Shown piece after piece: positions 1 through 6,382 of a stretch of DNA of 14,552 nucleotides. The DNA is from RGIG1934 sp964492545. Its GTDB lineage: Bacteria > Bacillota > Clostridia > Lachnospirales > Lachnospiraceae. Below the pieces are notes generated by a model. The model saw only the letters and a list, made by a program, of their open reading frames with translations, made no database searches and was not told the origin of the DNA. Location of the stretch: NCBI GenBank assembly GCA_964492545.1, contig CAZBKO010000056.1, positions 1 through 14,552 of the forward strand, in the 5' to 3' direction. The stretch's first letter is position 1, and every line of letters begins with the position of its first letter. The translations under genes and the position numbers were made by a program.

Positions 1-1
1 T

Positions 2-268
2 TCTCTGAAGAATTGAATGAGCTTCATTTAAAGCACCTTCAGCTGTCTGAATTAAAGATACACCATCCTGAGCATTAGCAGATGCCTTGTTAAGTCCTCT
101 GATCTGGCTTCTCATCTTCTCACTGATTGTTAAGCCTGCAGCATCATCACCTGCACGGTTGATTCTGTAACCTGATGATAACTTCTCTGTTGACTTAGCC
201 TGATTAGTTGTTGTGATGCCTAACTGTCTGTTAGTATTCATCGCTGTAAGATTGTGTTGTACTACCAT
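2..268 (-). CDS. fliC: Flagellin, N-terminal part (runs off the window edge)
   Basis: The filament subunit, secreted through the flagellar export apparatus and polymerised under the FliD cap. The 89 visible residues begin MVVQHNLTAMNTNRQLG and contain STEKLSSGYRINRAGDDAAG and SEKMRSQIRGLNKASANAQD, the classic ND0/ND1 helices that form the filament core. They stop at ...ALNEAHSILQR, just before the conserved D1 stretch; the C-terminal half is outside the window. The ATG at 268 follows a strong Shine-Dalgarno (AAGGAGG, 282-276) by 7 nt. A sigma-28-type promoter lies about 120 nt upstream, and the leader carries two hairpins, one a likely CsrA site. The sequence most resembles Lachnospiraceae flagellins (from memory, not a search). 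The gene name could be fliC, hag or flaA, and the genome may hold other flagellin copies. Confidence 0.95.
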   Translation of the reverse strand, partial: MVVQHNLTAMNTNRQLGITTTNQAKSTEKLSSGYRINRAGDDAAGLTISEKMRSQIRGLNKASANAQDGVSLIQTAEGALNEAHSILQR

Positions 269-274
269 AATAAT

Positions 275-282
275 TCCTCCTT
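275..282 (-). promoter_or_regulatory. Flagellin Shine-Dalgarno overlapping a probable second CsrA site
   Basis: The RNA reads AAGGAGGA immediately upstream of the flagellin start. It is a near-perfect ribosome binding site and also contains AAGGA, a match to the CsrA motif ANGGA. In Bacillus subtilis hag the second CsrA site overlaps the Shine-Dalgarno in the same way, so that bound CsrA excludes the ribosome. The ribosome binding site is seen directly; CsrA binding is inferred from the motif, the hairpin just upstream and the presence of csrA and fliW in the same cluster. Confidence 0.6.
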
Positions 283-289
283 GAATTGT

Positions 290-309
290 AAGTAGCATCC
301 ATGCTACTT
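290..309 (-). promoter_or_regulatory. Flagellin leader hairpin with ANGGA loop, probable CsrA binding site
   Basis: The RNA folds as AAGUAGC - AUGGAU - GCUACUU: a perfect 7-bp stem (8 bp if the next A-U pair closes) with GGA in the loop at 300-298. This is the arrangement CsrA recognises, an ANGGA motif in a hairpin hexaloop. The loop GGA lies about 20 nt upstream of the GGA in the Shine-Dalgarno, a spacing that suits one CsrA dimer bridging both sites. Structure and motif are seen in the sequence; the function is inferred from the B. subtilis hag leader. Confidence 0.65.
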
Positions 310-331
310 GTGATAAATTAATTGTTCTATA

Positions 332-366
332 TAATTACCTTAACAGGATACTGTTAAGATTAATTA
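332..366 (-). promoter_or_regulatory. Long hairpin in the 5' part of the flagellin leader
   Basis: In the transcript an 8-bp perfect stem, CUUAACAG - UAUC - CUGUUAAG (358-351 with 346-339), is extended by an outer 6-bp UAAUUA/UAAUUA stem across a small internal loop. It begins about 20 nt after the predicted transcription start. No U-tract follows, so it does not look like a terminator or attenuator. A role in mRNA stability or leader folding is possible but not shown. Confidence 0.5.
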
Positions 367-391
367 CCGTATGTTGTCTTGCTTGATATAT

Positions 392-418
392 ATATCGGAT
401 ATAATTTTGAATACTTTA
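392..418 (-). promoter_or_regulatory. Sigma-28 (SigD/FliA) promoter of flagellin
   Basis: On the minus strand TAAA (418-415), 16 bases and CCGATAT (398-392) match the Gram-positive flagellar sigma-28 consensus exactly. The -35 side reads TAAAGTAT, close to the enterobacterial TAAAGTTT. Transcription should start near 385, giving a leader of about 117 nt. The promoter sits in the 180-base gap after the fliT-position gene. That gap has only an A/T-only inverted repeat (about 431-447) and no convincing terminator, so some read-through from the flaG operon is possible. Confidence 0.85.
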
Positions 419-448
419 TACTTTTTTGTAAAAAAATCTATTTTTTAG

Positions 449-931
449 TTATTTTTTTTTGTCCATAAATTGTGGTTCTACATAGTTAGATTTTGACATG
501 GTCTGATAATAATTAGCTGCTACTTTTCTGCTTGTCTTAGTATCGTTGACTTTTCTTCGCATATTGTCGAAGCTTCTCATTATAAGCTCTTCATTTCTCT
601 TTTCCTGTGCCTGAATATCCATGCCCATTCCTGTTATGGTGCTTATTAGTCCTTTTAGCTCTGCAATCTCCACTATATGATGTGACGAATTAATTGTCAG
701 CTCATCCTTGACCCTGTTATACACAGTATCAAATCCCTTGTCCAACTCATTAAGTCTTGCTATCAGCATGTCCTTTGTCTGAACAATCTCATCAAAGCTG
801 CCATCATCAATGTTCATTTCCATTGCAATAATTCTCTGCTTCTCATTAGCGTTTTTAATTTCATCTAAAATAGATATCTTCTTCTTAAGACTGTCAATAA
901 GTATTTCAATGTATTCTTTGTTATTGTCCAT
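449..931 (-). CDS. Small coiled-coil protein in the fliT position, possible FliT/FlgN-like export chaperone
   Basis: A 160-residue, charged, mostly helical protein without signal peptide or membrane segment. Heptad-like helices run over about residues 5-40, 50-80 and 88-125, for example LIDSLKKKISILDEI and TKDMLIARLNELDKGFD. The C-terminus is basic and ends DKKK. It lies directly after fliS with 3 bases between stop and start. Its Shine-Dalgarno (GGGGG, about 948-944) lies inside the last fliS codons, which suggests translational coupling. In B. subtilis the gene after fliS is fliT, which encodes a chaperone acting on the cap protein. Position, size and helical make-up fit FliT or a second FlgN-like chaperone, but I do not recognise a definite family signature. 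Confidence 0.6.
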   Translation of the reverse strand: MDNNKEYIEILIDSLKKKISILDEIKNANEKQRIIAMEMNIDDGSFDEIVQTKDMLIARLNELDKGFDTVYNRVKDELTINSSHHIVEIAELKGLISTITGMGMDIQAQEKRNEELIMRSFDNMRRKVNDTKTSRKVAANYYQTMSKSNYVEPQFMDKKK

Positions 932-934
932 ATA

Positions 935-1324
935 CTATATTACCCCCGTGGGATGCTTAGTTGCTCTCATAACCTCAATCCAGGTTTCACGCATCGTTCT
1001 GATGTGTCCCATAGCTTCCTCCAATATGTCCTTATCCTTCTTGATATTGGCATCTACAAGTCTTCTGTAAATGTATTCATACACCTTATCAAATTCTTTG
1101 GCAATCGGATAATTGAAATTAAGTGTTGATCTGAATTCCTCTATTATTCTCTGTGCCTTCTTAATATTAATATTTGCTTTTTCTATTTGATTATTCTCAA
1201 TTGCTATCATTGCAACATTGCAGAACTTAATTGCTCCGTCATACAGCATAAGTGTAAGCTGTGCAGGAGAAGAAGTCTGGACCTTGCTGTTAGCATAATT
1301 CGAGTATGGATTAGGTAATGCCAT
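935..1324 (-). CDS. fliS: Flagellin export chaperone FliS
   Basis: Cytoplasmic chaperone that binds the C-terminal disordered region of flagellin and stops premature polymerisation. In Bacillus and relatives it also takes part in the FliW-CsrA-flagellin circuit. The 129 residues carry the FliS signature near the N-terminus: NPYSNYANSKVQTSSPAQLT, followed by LMLYDGAIKFCNVAMIAIEN and a set of helices to residue ~120. Length is normal for the family. The start at 1324 follows AAAGGCGG. It is separated from fliD by 41 bases and followed at once by the fliT-position gene, giving the usual flaG-fliD-fliS-fliT operon. Confidence 0.95.
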   Translation of the reverse strand: MALPNPYSNYANSKVQTSSPAQLTLMLYDGAIKFCNVAMIAIENNQIEKANINIKKAQRIIEEFRSTLNFNYPIAKEFDKVYEYIYRRLVDANIKKDKDILEEAMGHIRTMRETWIEVMRATKHPTGVI

Positions 1325-1365
1325 AATGTAATCCGCCTTTCGTATATTTCAAGTAATTCGATTTA

Positions 1366-3612
1366 TTATTGTCCAAGAAGTGAACTTAACTGTGACTGCT
1401 GTGAGTTCATACTAGACATTGCTTTTTCCATCGCAACAAACTGTTTACGATATTTTTCCTCGTAAGCTGTTATCTTCTCGTCCCATTTATCAATAACATC
1501 ATCATAATCTTCATAATCCTTTTTCATCTGCTTATCATTGTATACTGTATAAGCACTGCTTACTGAGGATGTCTTCATCTTATTGGATAGCTGAGTGTAC
1601 ATATTCTCTGCAAGGCTGTTAAAGAAGCTTGTCAGCTTATCCGGGTCATTGGCTATTGCCTTTAGAAGCTTGTCCTTATTACCCGATGTTGATGAATCCT
1701 CGCTATCACCATCAATATGATATGCTCCCTTCTCATTATCAGATGATGTGAAATAGCCCAAGGTCTTGATTCCAAATGATGAAAGACTATATGAGGTTCC
1801 GTCAATACTAAATGACTTGTTCATTGCGTCCTTCATAGCATTAGTTACACTATCAAGTGTTGAGTCTCTTCTAAGAAGTGCATCCTTAATCTTGGTCTCC
1901 CACTTCTCAACCTCTGTATCTGTCATAGCTTCCTTCTCATCATCTGTAAGAGGCTCATATCCCTTAGCTGAAGAAGCATTATATAATGAATCCATCTCAT
2001 TAACAAGTGTATTGTAATCCTTAAGAAAGCTTTTAACCATATCATAGATTCCCTGAGTATCCTGATTGGTTGTTATTGTTATGGTCTCGTCAGGATCTGT
2101 CAGAGCGTCAGCCTGAATTGTCAGCCCATTAATTGAAAAGCTATTGTTAGTAGATGTGAATTCAGCACCATTAAGTGTAATTGACGCATCTGCACCGGAA
2201 ATTCTTACCGCTGTTCCTTCACCCATTCCAAGCTTGTCAATAGCAGCGTTGTATGCTGCTGTCTCTTCTTCACTTGGCTCAGCTATACTGCTGTAGCTCT
2301 GAATGACATCATAAGCATCAACCATTTCCTGTCCTGTTGCCTTCTGCGTTGTGTAGAATTCCTTAATGCTGTCCTTGAGTGCTTCGTTATCCTCATCAAT
2401 CTTATTGTTAAGACTCTCCACATAGGAATCAATATCGCTGTATCCAAGTTCATCTGCATCTGCAGTTCCATCTAATATAGCCTGATTAGCTTCTGACTTA
2501 TTGCTAAGTGTATCAATGTCTGCTCCTATATCATCTACATCCTTAGTAAGAGAATCTATATATGCCTGCTTGTCGTCCTCTGTATATGTATCATTTCCTA
2601 AGTTCTTGTCGACATCCTTTATTGCAGTAAGCTGATTCTTAAGAGTTGTCAGCTCCTTCTTCTCATCATCTGTCAAGTCAGCTTTCTTCTTGGCTTCAAG
2701 GTCAGCTATTCTATCATTGACATTGGCTGTTTCAGTCTCTTTATCCTCGTCTGACATAGCTGCATAATCTGCCTTGTATTCAGCTATCTGCTTCTTATCT
2801 TCAAGCTTCGTCTTCTCCGTATCATATGCCTTAATCTGAGCTTCCAAAAGCTTAGTCTGAGCATCTGCGGTTGTATATGCCGTCTTCTTCTTCTCGTATT
2901 CCTTCTCTGTGGCTACGTCAACATCCATTGCTGCCATATTGCTATATGTGGACATATCACTTGTGGATGTTGTATATAATCCCATTGCCTTAAGTGACTC
3001 AATTCCATCTGATGAGTTGGCTGTAATAGAGAAATCTCCTGCTTTCCCACTGTTCTTAGCATTGATAAAGAATCTCTGATTAGTTTCATCAAAGCTTGCT
3101 GAAACACCGGCATCCTTCAAATTCGCAATCATCTGATTAACTGTGGTATCTTCATTAACTGTGATATCAGTTGTCTTGCCGCCAACAGTTACAGAATATG
3201 ATGAGCCATCAACTATTCCCAAATCCTTAAGCTTAGTATCACCCTTTATCTTAGTCTTGCCATCAATGTTCTTAACAACGCCACCTGTAAGATATCCTGC
3301 CTTGGCAAGCTGGTTAATCTTCAAGGTCTGTGTTCCAATAACAGCATTAGAGCTCGCTGTAATGGTTGCTTTCGTAGATGTGGATGATGCCACCTTCTTA
3401 TCGAAAGCTGTACTAAATCTCATATTAGACAATGACTTAGTATAAAATCCATATATCTTCGTATTCAAAGCCTTCCATGCATCCTGCTTCCATTCAAGCT
3501 TAGTCTGAGCTTTGACATATTTATCCTTCTTAGTACTGTATGCCGATACAAGTTCTTCAACCATTGCATCAGTATCCATACCAGAAACTATTCCTGATAA
3601 TTTAATTGCCAT
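1366..3612 (-). CDS. fliD: Flagellar filament cap / hook-associated protein 2 FliD, with large central insertion
   Basis: The capping protein that sits at the filament tip and guides flagellin assembly. Residues 1-100 are a typical FliD N-terminal domain (KLSGIVSGMDTDAMVEELVS; KINQLAKAG). Domain D2/D3 material continues to about 212. A second FliD segment resumes at ~466 with RISGADASITLNGAEF and NGLTIQADAL, followed by the C-terminal coiled coil ending QLSSLLGQ. Between them, residues ~235-465 are an alanine-, lysine- and acid-rich helical region that looks like coiled coil. At 748 residues the protein is far longer than the roughly 470-500 of E. coli or B. subtilis FliD. It contains no cysteine. 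The start at 3612 is set by the ACGGAGAG ribosome site and the N-terminal family match. Confidence 0.95.
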   Translation of the reverse strand: MAIKLSGIVSGMDTDAMVEELVSAYSTKKDKYVKAQTKLEWKQDAWKALNTKIYGFYTKSLSNMRFSTAFDKKVASSTSTKATITASSNAVIGTQTLKINQLAKAGYLTGGVVKNIDGKTKIKGDTKLKDLGIVDGSSYSVTVGGKTTDITVNEDTTVNQMIANLKDAGVSASFDETNQRFFINAKNSGKAGDFSITANSSDGIESLKAMGLYTTSTSDMSTYSNMAAMDVDVATEKEYEKKKTAYTTADAQTKLLEAQIKAYDTEKTKLEDKKQIAEYKADYAAMSDEDKETETANVNDRIADLEAKKKADLTDDEKKELTTLKNQLTAIKDVDKNLGNDTYTEDDKQAYIDSLTKDVDDIGADIDTLSNKSEANQAILDGTADADELGYSDIDSYVESLNNKIDEDNEALKDSIKEFYTTQKATGQEMVDAYDVIQSYSSIAEPSEEETAAYNAAIDKLGMGEGTAVRISGADASITLNGAEFTSTNNSFSINGLTIQADALTDPDETITITTNQDTQGIYDMVKSFLKDYNTLVNEMDSLYNASSAKGYEPLTDDEKEAMTDTEVEKWETKIKDALLRRDSTLDSVTNAMKDAMNKSFSIDGTSYSLSSFGIKTLGYFTSSDNEKGAYHIDGDSEDSSTSGNKDKLLKAIANDPDKLTSFFNSLAENMYTQLSNKMKTSSVSSAYTVYNDKQMKKDYEDYDDVIDKWDEKITAYEEKYRKQFVAMEKAMSSMNSQQSQLSSLLGQ

Positions 3613-3661
3613 ATTTCTCTCCGTTCCGAAGCCTGATTAGACCGCTTCTTCATTCATTATA

Positions 3662-4087
3662 TTAAAGTTTCTCATCAACAAGAATTCCAGCCAGTTCCCA
3701 TGCCTTGGCTATCATCTCAAGAGTCTTCTCAGGTGGTAATTCCTTGATAACATCCTTAGTCTCTTTATCAACAATCTTGATTGTTATTCTGTCTGTGGCA
3801 TCATCAACGCCCCAAACACATTCTGTTGTGTTAAGCTTCTTATTAATATCACTCAAAGTCTGCTTAACTGTGTCCTTAGATGGCTGCTTACCATCCTGCT
3901 TCTGTTCTCCAGGTGTATTATCATCTGTTGTTTCCTTATCCTGTACGGTTAGCACCTCCTGTGCTATTGGGTTCTGAGTAATATTCTCAGATACTCCGTC
4001 TACAGAAGATACTGGTTGTTGACTCTGTGCCTGTGTGTTTGTGTTCTGATATGATGCAACTGCATCTGTTATTCCTTCAATTCCCAT
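3662..4087 (-). CDS. flaG: FlaG family flagellar protein
   Basis: A small protein usually found just before fliD and linked to filament length control; its precise role is not settled. The 141 residues have a variable Gln/Thr-rich N-terminus (1-70). The conserved C-terminal FlaG domain (about 72-141) contains DRITIKIVDKETKDVIKELP and ends AWELAGILVDEKL. The start at 4087 lies 10 nt after a GGAGG Shine-Dalgarno held in a small hairpin. It is the first gene of the flaG-fliD-fliS operon, behind a sigma-28-type promoter. The family call is firm on the C-terminal motif and the context. Confidence 0.92.
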   Translation of the reverse strand: MGIEGITDAVASYQNTNTQAQSQQPVSSVDGVSENITQNPIAQEVLTVQDKETTDDNTPGEQKQDGKQPSKDTVKQTLSDINKKLNTTECVWGVDDATDRITIKIVDKETKDVIKELPPEKTLEMIAKAWELAGILVDEKL

Positions 4088-4093
4088 CGTACA

Positions 4094-4109
4094 TTCACCT
4101 CCGTGTGAA
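4094..4109 (-). promoter_or_regulatory. flaG leader hairpin with ANGGA hexaloop over the Shine-Dalgarno, candidate CsrA site
   Basis: The RNA reads UUCAC - ACGGAG - GUGAA: a perfect 5-bp stem closing a hexaloop that contains ACGGA (ANGGA). The loop and the first stem base hold the GGAGG ribosome binding site of flaG, so CsrA bound here would directly block initiation. It lies within the roughly 37-nt leader expected from the upstream sigma-28 promoter. The fold and motif are seen directly; CsrA binding is inferred. Confidence 0.55.
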
Positions 4110-4130
4110 AAATATTTATTGATAAACTAT

Positions 4131-4157
4131 ATATCGGAAAATAGATTGAAAAATTAA
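4131..4157 (-). promoter_or_regulatory. Sigma-28 (SigD/FliA) promoter of the flaG-fliD-fliS operon
   Basis: The minus strand carries an exact CCGATAT -10 element (4137-4131). The -35 is weaker: TTAA at the 16-base spacing used by the other two promoters here, or TAAT at 15 bases. It lies in the 75-base gap between csrA and flaG, where a late-class promoter for cap and chaperone genes is expected. Confidence 0.75.
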
Positions 4158-4162
4158 CCTTA

Positions 4163-4381
4163 CTATTTCAACAAATTTTTTAATGCGTCTATTCCTGTTG
4201 AATTTGTTGCTTCCTTGTTAGATTCTTCTATTTGAACATACACTTCTTTTCTATAAATTGGTACAGATTTTGGAGCAGATATGCCAAGCTTAACCTGATC
4301 ACCTTTAACATCTATAATTGTTATTTCAATATTATTATTAATAATTATAGCTTCGTCTTTTTTTCTGGATAATGCGAGCAT
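4163..4381 (-). CDS. csrA: RNA-binding translational regulator CsrA
   Basis: Dimeric RNA-binding protein that represses translation by binding GGA motifs near ribosome binding sites; in Gram-positives its main known target is flagellin mRNA, and FliW is its antagonist. The 72 residues begin MLALSRKKDEAIIINNNIEI, continue with DVKGDQVKLGISAPKSVPIY and contain RKEVYVQIEE. L4, R6 and R44, positions important for RNA binding in the family, are all present. A longer reading frame extends 14 codons upstream, but the family start MLALSRK fixes the start at 4381. It begins one base after the fliW stop (TAGTATG), with AAAGGATGG as ribosome site inside fliW. The C-terminal tail (STGIDALKNLLK) is somewhat longer than the enterobacterial form. 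Confidence 0.96.
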   Translation of the reverse strand: MLALSRKKDEAIIINNNIEITIIDVKGDQVKLGISAPKSVPIYRKEVYVQIEESNKEATNSTGIDALKNLLK

Positions 4382-4382
4382 A

Positions 4383-4841
4383 CTACTCACCATCCTTTCC
4401 GTTTTGCTGCTTAATAGCATCATAAATAGGATGTTTTACATGGTAATCATCATTTTCAACTATAATCTGACTTCCCTTTAAGGTTGAGACATTAATAACA
4501 ACAGGTGCCTTAAAATTAGCAGTAATCTTTGTTATGTCGTTAGGCACTGTTAGTACTACAAACACCAGTGGTTCATCTGAAAGCTCACCAAGTGGTTTTA
4601 ACAGTTCATCCTCCACTACAGGATTATAATCCTGACACACTTCAAGTGGATTCATAATCGGAAGTGCAAGCTCCGGCTCATCGATTGACTGGAGCCATAT
4701 AATTTTGTTGTCATTCTTATCAGAATCATGTATAAGCATATACTGTTTGCAGTTATCAAACCCTATTATGCCATTATCAAATGTGATTACTTTATTTACA
4801 TCAACTGCAATTTCCCCAAATAATTTAGTGTAAATATTCAT
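4383..4841 (-). CDS. fliW: Flagellar assembly factor FliW, CsrA antagonist
   Basis: Cytoplasmic protein that binds flagellin or CsrA. When flagellin is exported FliW is released, sequesters CsrA and lifts the block on flagellin translation. The 152 residues show the family pattern: TKLFGEIAVDVNKVITFDNG near the start, IGFDNCKQYMLIHD, WLQSIDEPELALPIMNP (49-65), and TANFKAPVVIN (107-117). Length is normal. It lies between flgL (37 bases upstream) and csrA (one base downstream), the classical fliW-csrA pair. The start at 4841 follows AGGAAGAAGG. Confidence 0.95.
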   Translation of the reverse strand: MNIYTKLFGEIAVDVNKVITFDNGIIGFDNCKQYMLIHDSDKNDNKIIWLQSIDEPELALPIMNPLEVCQDYNPVVEDELLKPLGELSDEPLVFVVLTVPNDITKITANFKAPVVINVSTLKGSQIIVENDDYHVKHPIYDAIKQQNGKDGE

Positions 4842-4878
4842 TCAATACCTTCTTCCTGCTACGATTTCTAGCACTTTA

Positions 4879-6366
4879 TTAAATAAAGTTGATTAATTTA
4901 TTCTGTACAACCTTAGCTGCTGCCGCAAGCGAAGCATCATATATGCTTTCTGCCTCCTTGAACTGCACTGCTATTTCTGTTACGTTAACTTCTTCGTTAG
5001 TACTCTTGAGTGACTTAACGGTAGTCTTCTGTGTTGCTAATCTGTCACTTGTAAGTTCAAGACGCTGTTCTCTTGCACCTACATCTGCTCTCGCCATACT
5101 AACATTATTTTGATGCTCCTGGAACTTTGTAAGTGAATTTGAAAATCTTTTTTCCAATTCATCCTTTGCGAAATCAAGTTCTCGATTACAATTATCCATC
5201 AACACCTGAAGGTTAGCTCTTTCTGCACTGTCCTCTTCTGCGCTGTCGTACATAAACTGTAGCTGGCTTATCTTGCTTTCTATATCAGATACAGTATTTA
5301 CCGCATTAATTACATCATCCAAATCTCTAGTCATATCATGTGTAAATACATCACTGCCCTGGACATTAATCTGTAATGTCTGATTAAAGTTTATCTCGTA
5401 TTTGATATCCTGTTCCTTTGCAGTATATTCTATACCTGTTCCAACGTTCTTACAATCAAAATAATGTATTGGATTAAGTTCACCCTTGTCAAAACCTGTT
5501 TTTGAATATGTTACATCAAAACCATCATATGTTGTCAAATCAGCGTATGCATTTTTTCCAAATATATATTCGCCTGTCTCAGGAATAAAGTTAACCTCGT
5601 CATCTGCTGGCTGGTATGCTCCTGCATCATCTGCACTGACTGTATTAACAGCTATAGTTCCCTCTTCAACCTTATTTCCATCAGCATCAATATTGTAATA
5701 TGTAATGTCCGGTGTTCCTGTACTGTCAAGAGAATCATATGCAAGCTGAACTCTGTAAGCATCGGTATATTCTGGTGTTTCAAGTGCATCTATATCGTAA
5801 TCTGCTACGTTTGTAATTGTGATGCCGCTGATATCTACACTGTTGCTGATTTTTCTAATACTATCAAAATCATTTTTTGTGAAGCCTTCTGTTATCTCAA
5901 ACTTAGTGTCCGGCTCATCCTTTACAAATGTTAAGGTTGTGTCAGTCTTATAGCCTGTAAATATTGTTCTTCCGGCGCAGTCAGTATTAGCATCTGCAAA
6001 TATCTGATCTCTAAATGCCTTAAGTGTCTCCACTATTGTCTGCTTGTCATCATTTTGGTAATATCCGTTGACTGCCTGATTACAATATGTTGTAATATCT
6101 CCAAGAATCTTTACTACATTTCCAAGAGCATCGTCTGTAACAGCAAGCCATGATTCAGCATCCGGTATATTTCTCTCTGTATACTGCTCAATCTCAGATA
6201 AAGTTGACCTAAATCTAAGTGATCTAATCGCTACGATAGGGTCCTCTGAAGGTCTTTGTATTTTTTTCTCTGTGGATAGCTGTGTATTCAGGGTATCCAT
6301 TTTTGTCTTGTTATTGTTGATATTGGTAAGGGTATTATTTACCATCATTCCGTTAGTTATTCTCAT
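4879..6366 (-). CDS. flgL: Hook-filament junction protein FlgL (HAP3), enlarged form
   Basis: The second junction protein, joining FlgK to the flagellin filament. The flagellin-like N-terminal half has MRITNGMMVNNTLTNINNNK, QLSTEKKIQRPSEDPIVAI, NIPDAESWLAVTDDALGN and RTIFTGYKTDTTLTF (residues 1-147). The C-terminal D0/D1 helices run from about 350 (DVINAVNTVSDIESK) to 495. Residues ~148-345 are an extra Asp/Tyr/Thr-rich, probably beta, surface domain, making the protein 495 residues against about 300-320 in B. subtilis and E. coli. It holds four cysteines (95, 130, 305, 393), unusual for an exported axial protein. The Shine-Dalgarno is AGGAGGAG, 16 bases after flgK. Confidence 0.93.
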   Translation of the reverse strand: MRITNGMMVNNTLTNINNNKTKMDTLNTQLSTEKKIQRPSEDPIVAIRSLRFRSTLSEIEQYTERNIPDAESWLAVTDDALGNVVKILGDITTYCNQAVNGYYQNDDKQTIVETLKAFRDQIFADANTDCAGRTIFTGYKTDTTLTFVKDEPDTKFEITEGFTKNDFDSIRKISNSVDISGITITNVADYDIDALETPEYTDAYRVQLAYDSLDSTGTPDITYYNIDADGNKVEEGTIAVNTVSADDAGAYQPADDEVNFIPETGEYIFGKNAYADLTTYDGFDVTYSKTGFDKGELNPIHYFDCKNVGTGIEYTAKEQDIKYEINFNQTLQINVQGSDVFTHDMTRDLDDVINAVNTVSDIESKISQLQFMYDSAEEDSAERANLQVLMDNCNRELDFAKDELEKRFSNSLTKFQEHQNNVSMARADVGAREQRLELTSDRLATQKTTVKSLKSTNEEVNVTEIAVQFKEAESIYDASLAAAAKVVQNKLINFI

Positions 6367-6382
6367 AATGAATTATCTCCTC

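Noticed and set aside
429..447. A/T-only inverted repeat (A6-T6) after the fliT-position gene, considered as a terminator
   Set aside because: The stem has no G-C pairs and would be very weak; it is common in AT-rich intergenic DNA, so I did not list it as a terminator.
4092..4094. Alternative ATG just upstream of the flaG start
   Set aside because: It is only 3 nt from the Shine-Dalgarno and out of frame with flaG. The ATG at 4087 has suitable spacing and gives the family N-terminus.
4382..4423. 14-codon upstream extension of csrA
   Set aside because: The extension overlaps fliW and is not part of the CsrA family. MLALSRK at 4381 is the conserved start and has its own ribosome site.
4873..4887. 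Small AT-rich palindrome at the end of flgL (CTTTATT-A-AATAAAG)
   Set aside because: Very weak stem overlapping the flgL stop with no U-tract; not convincing as a terminator or operator.
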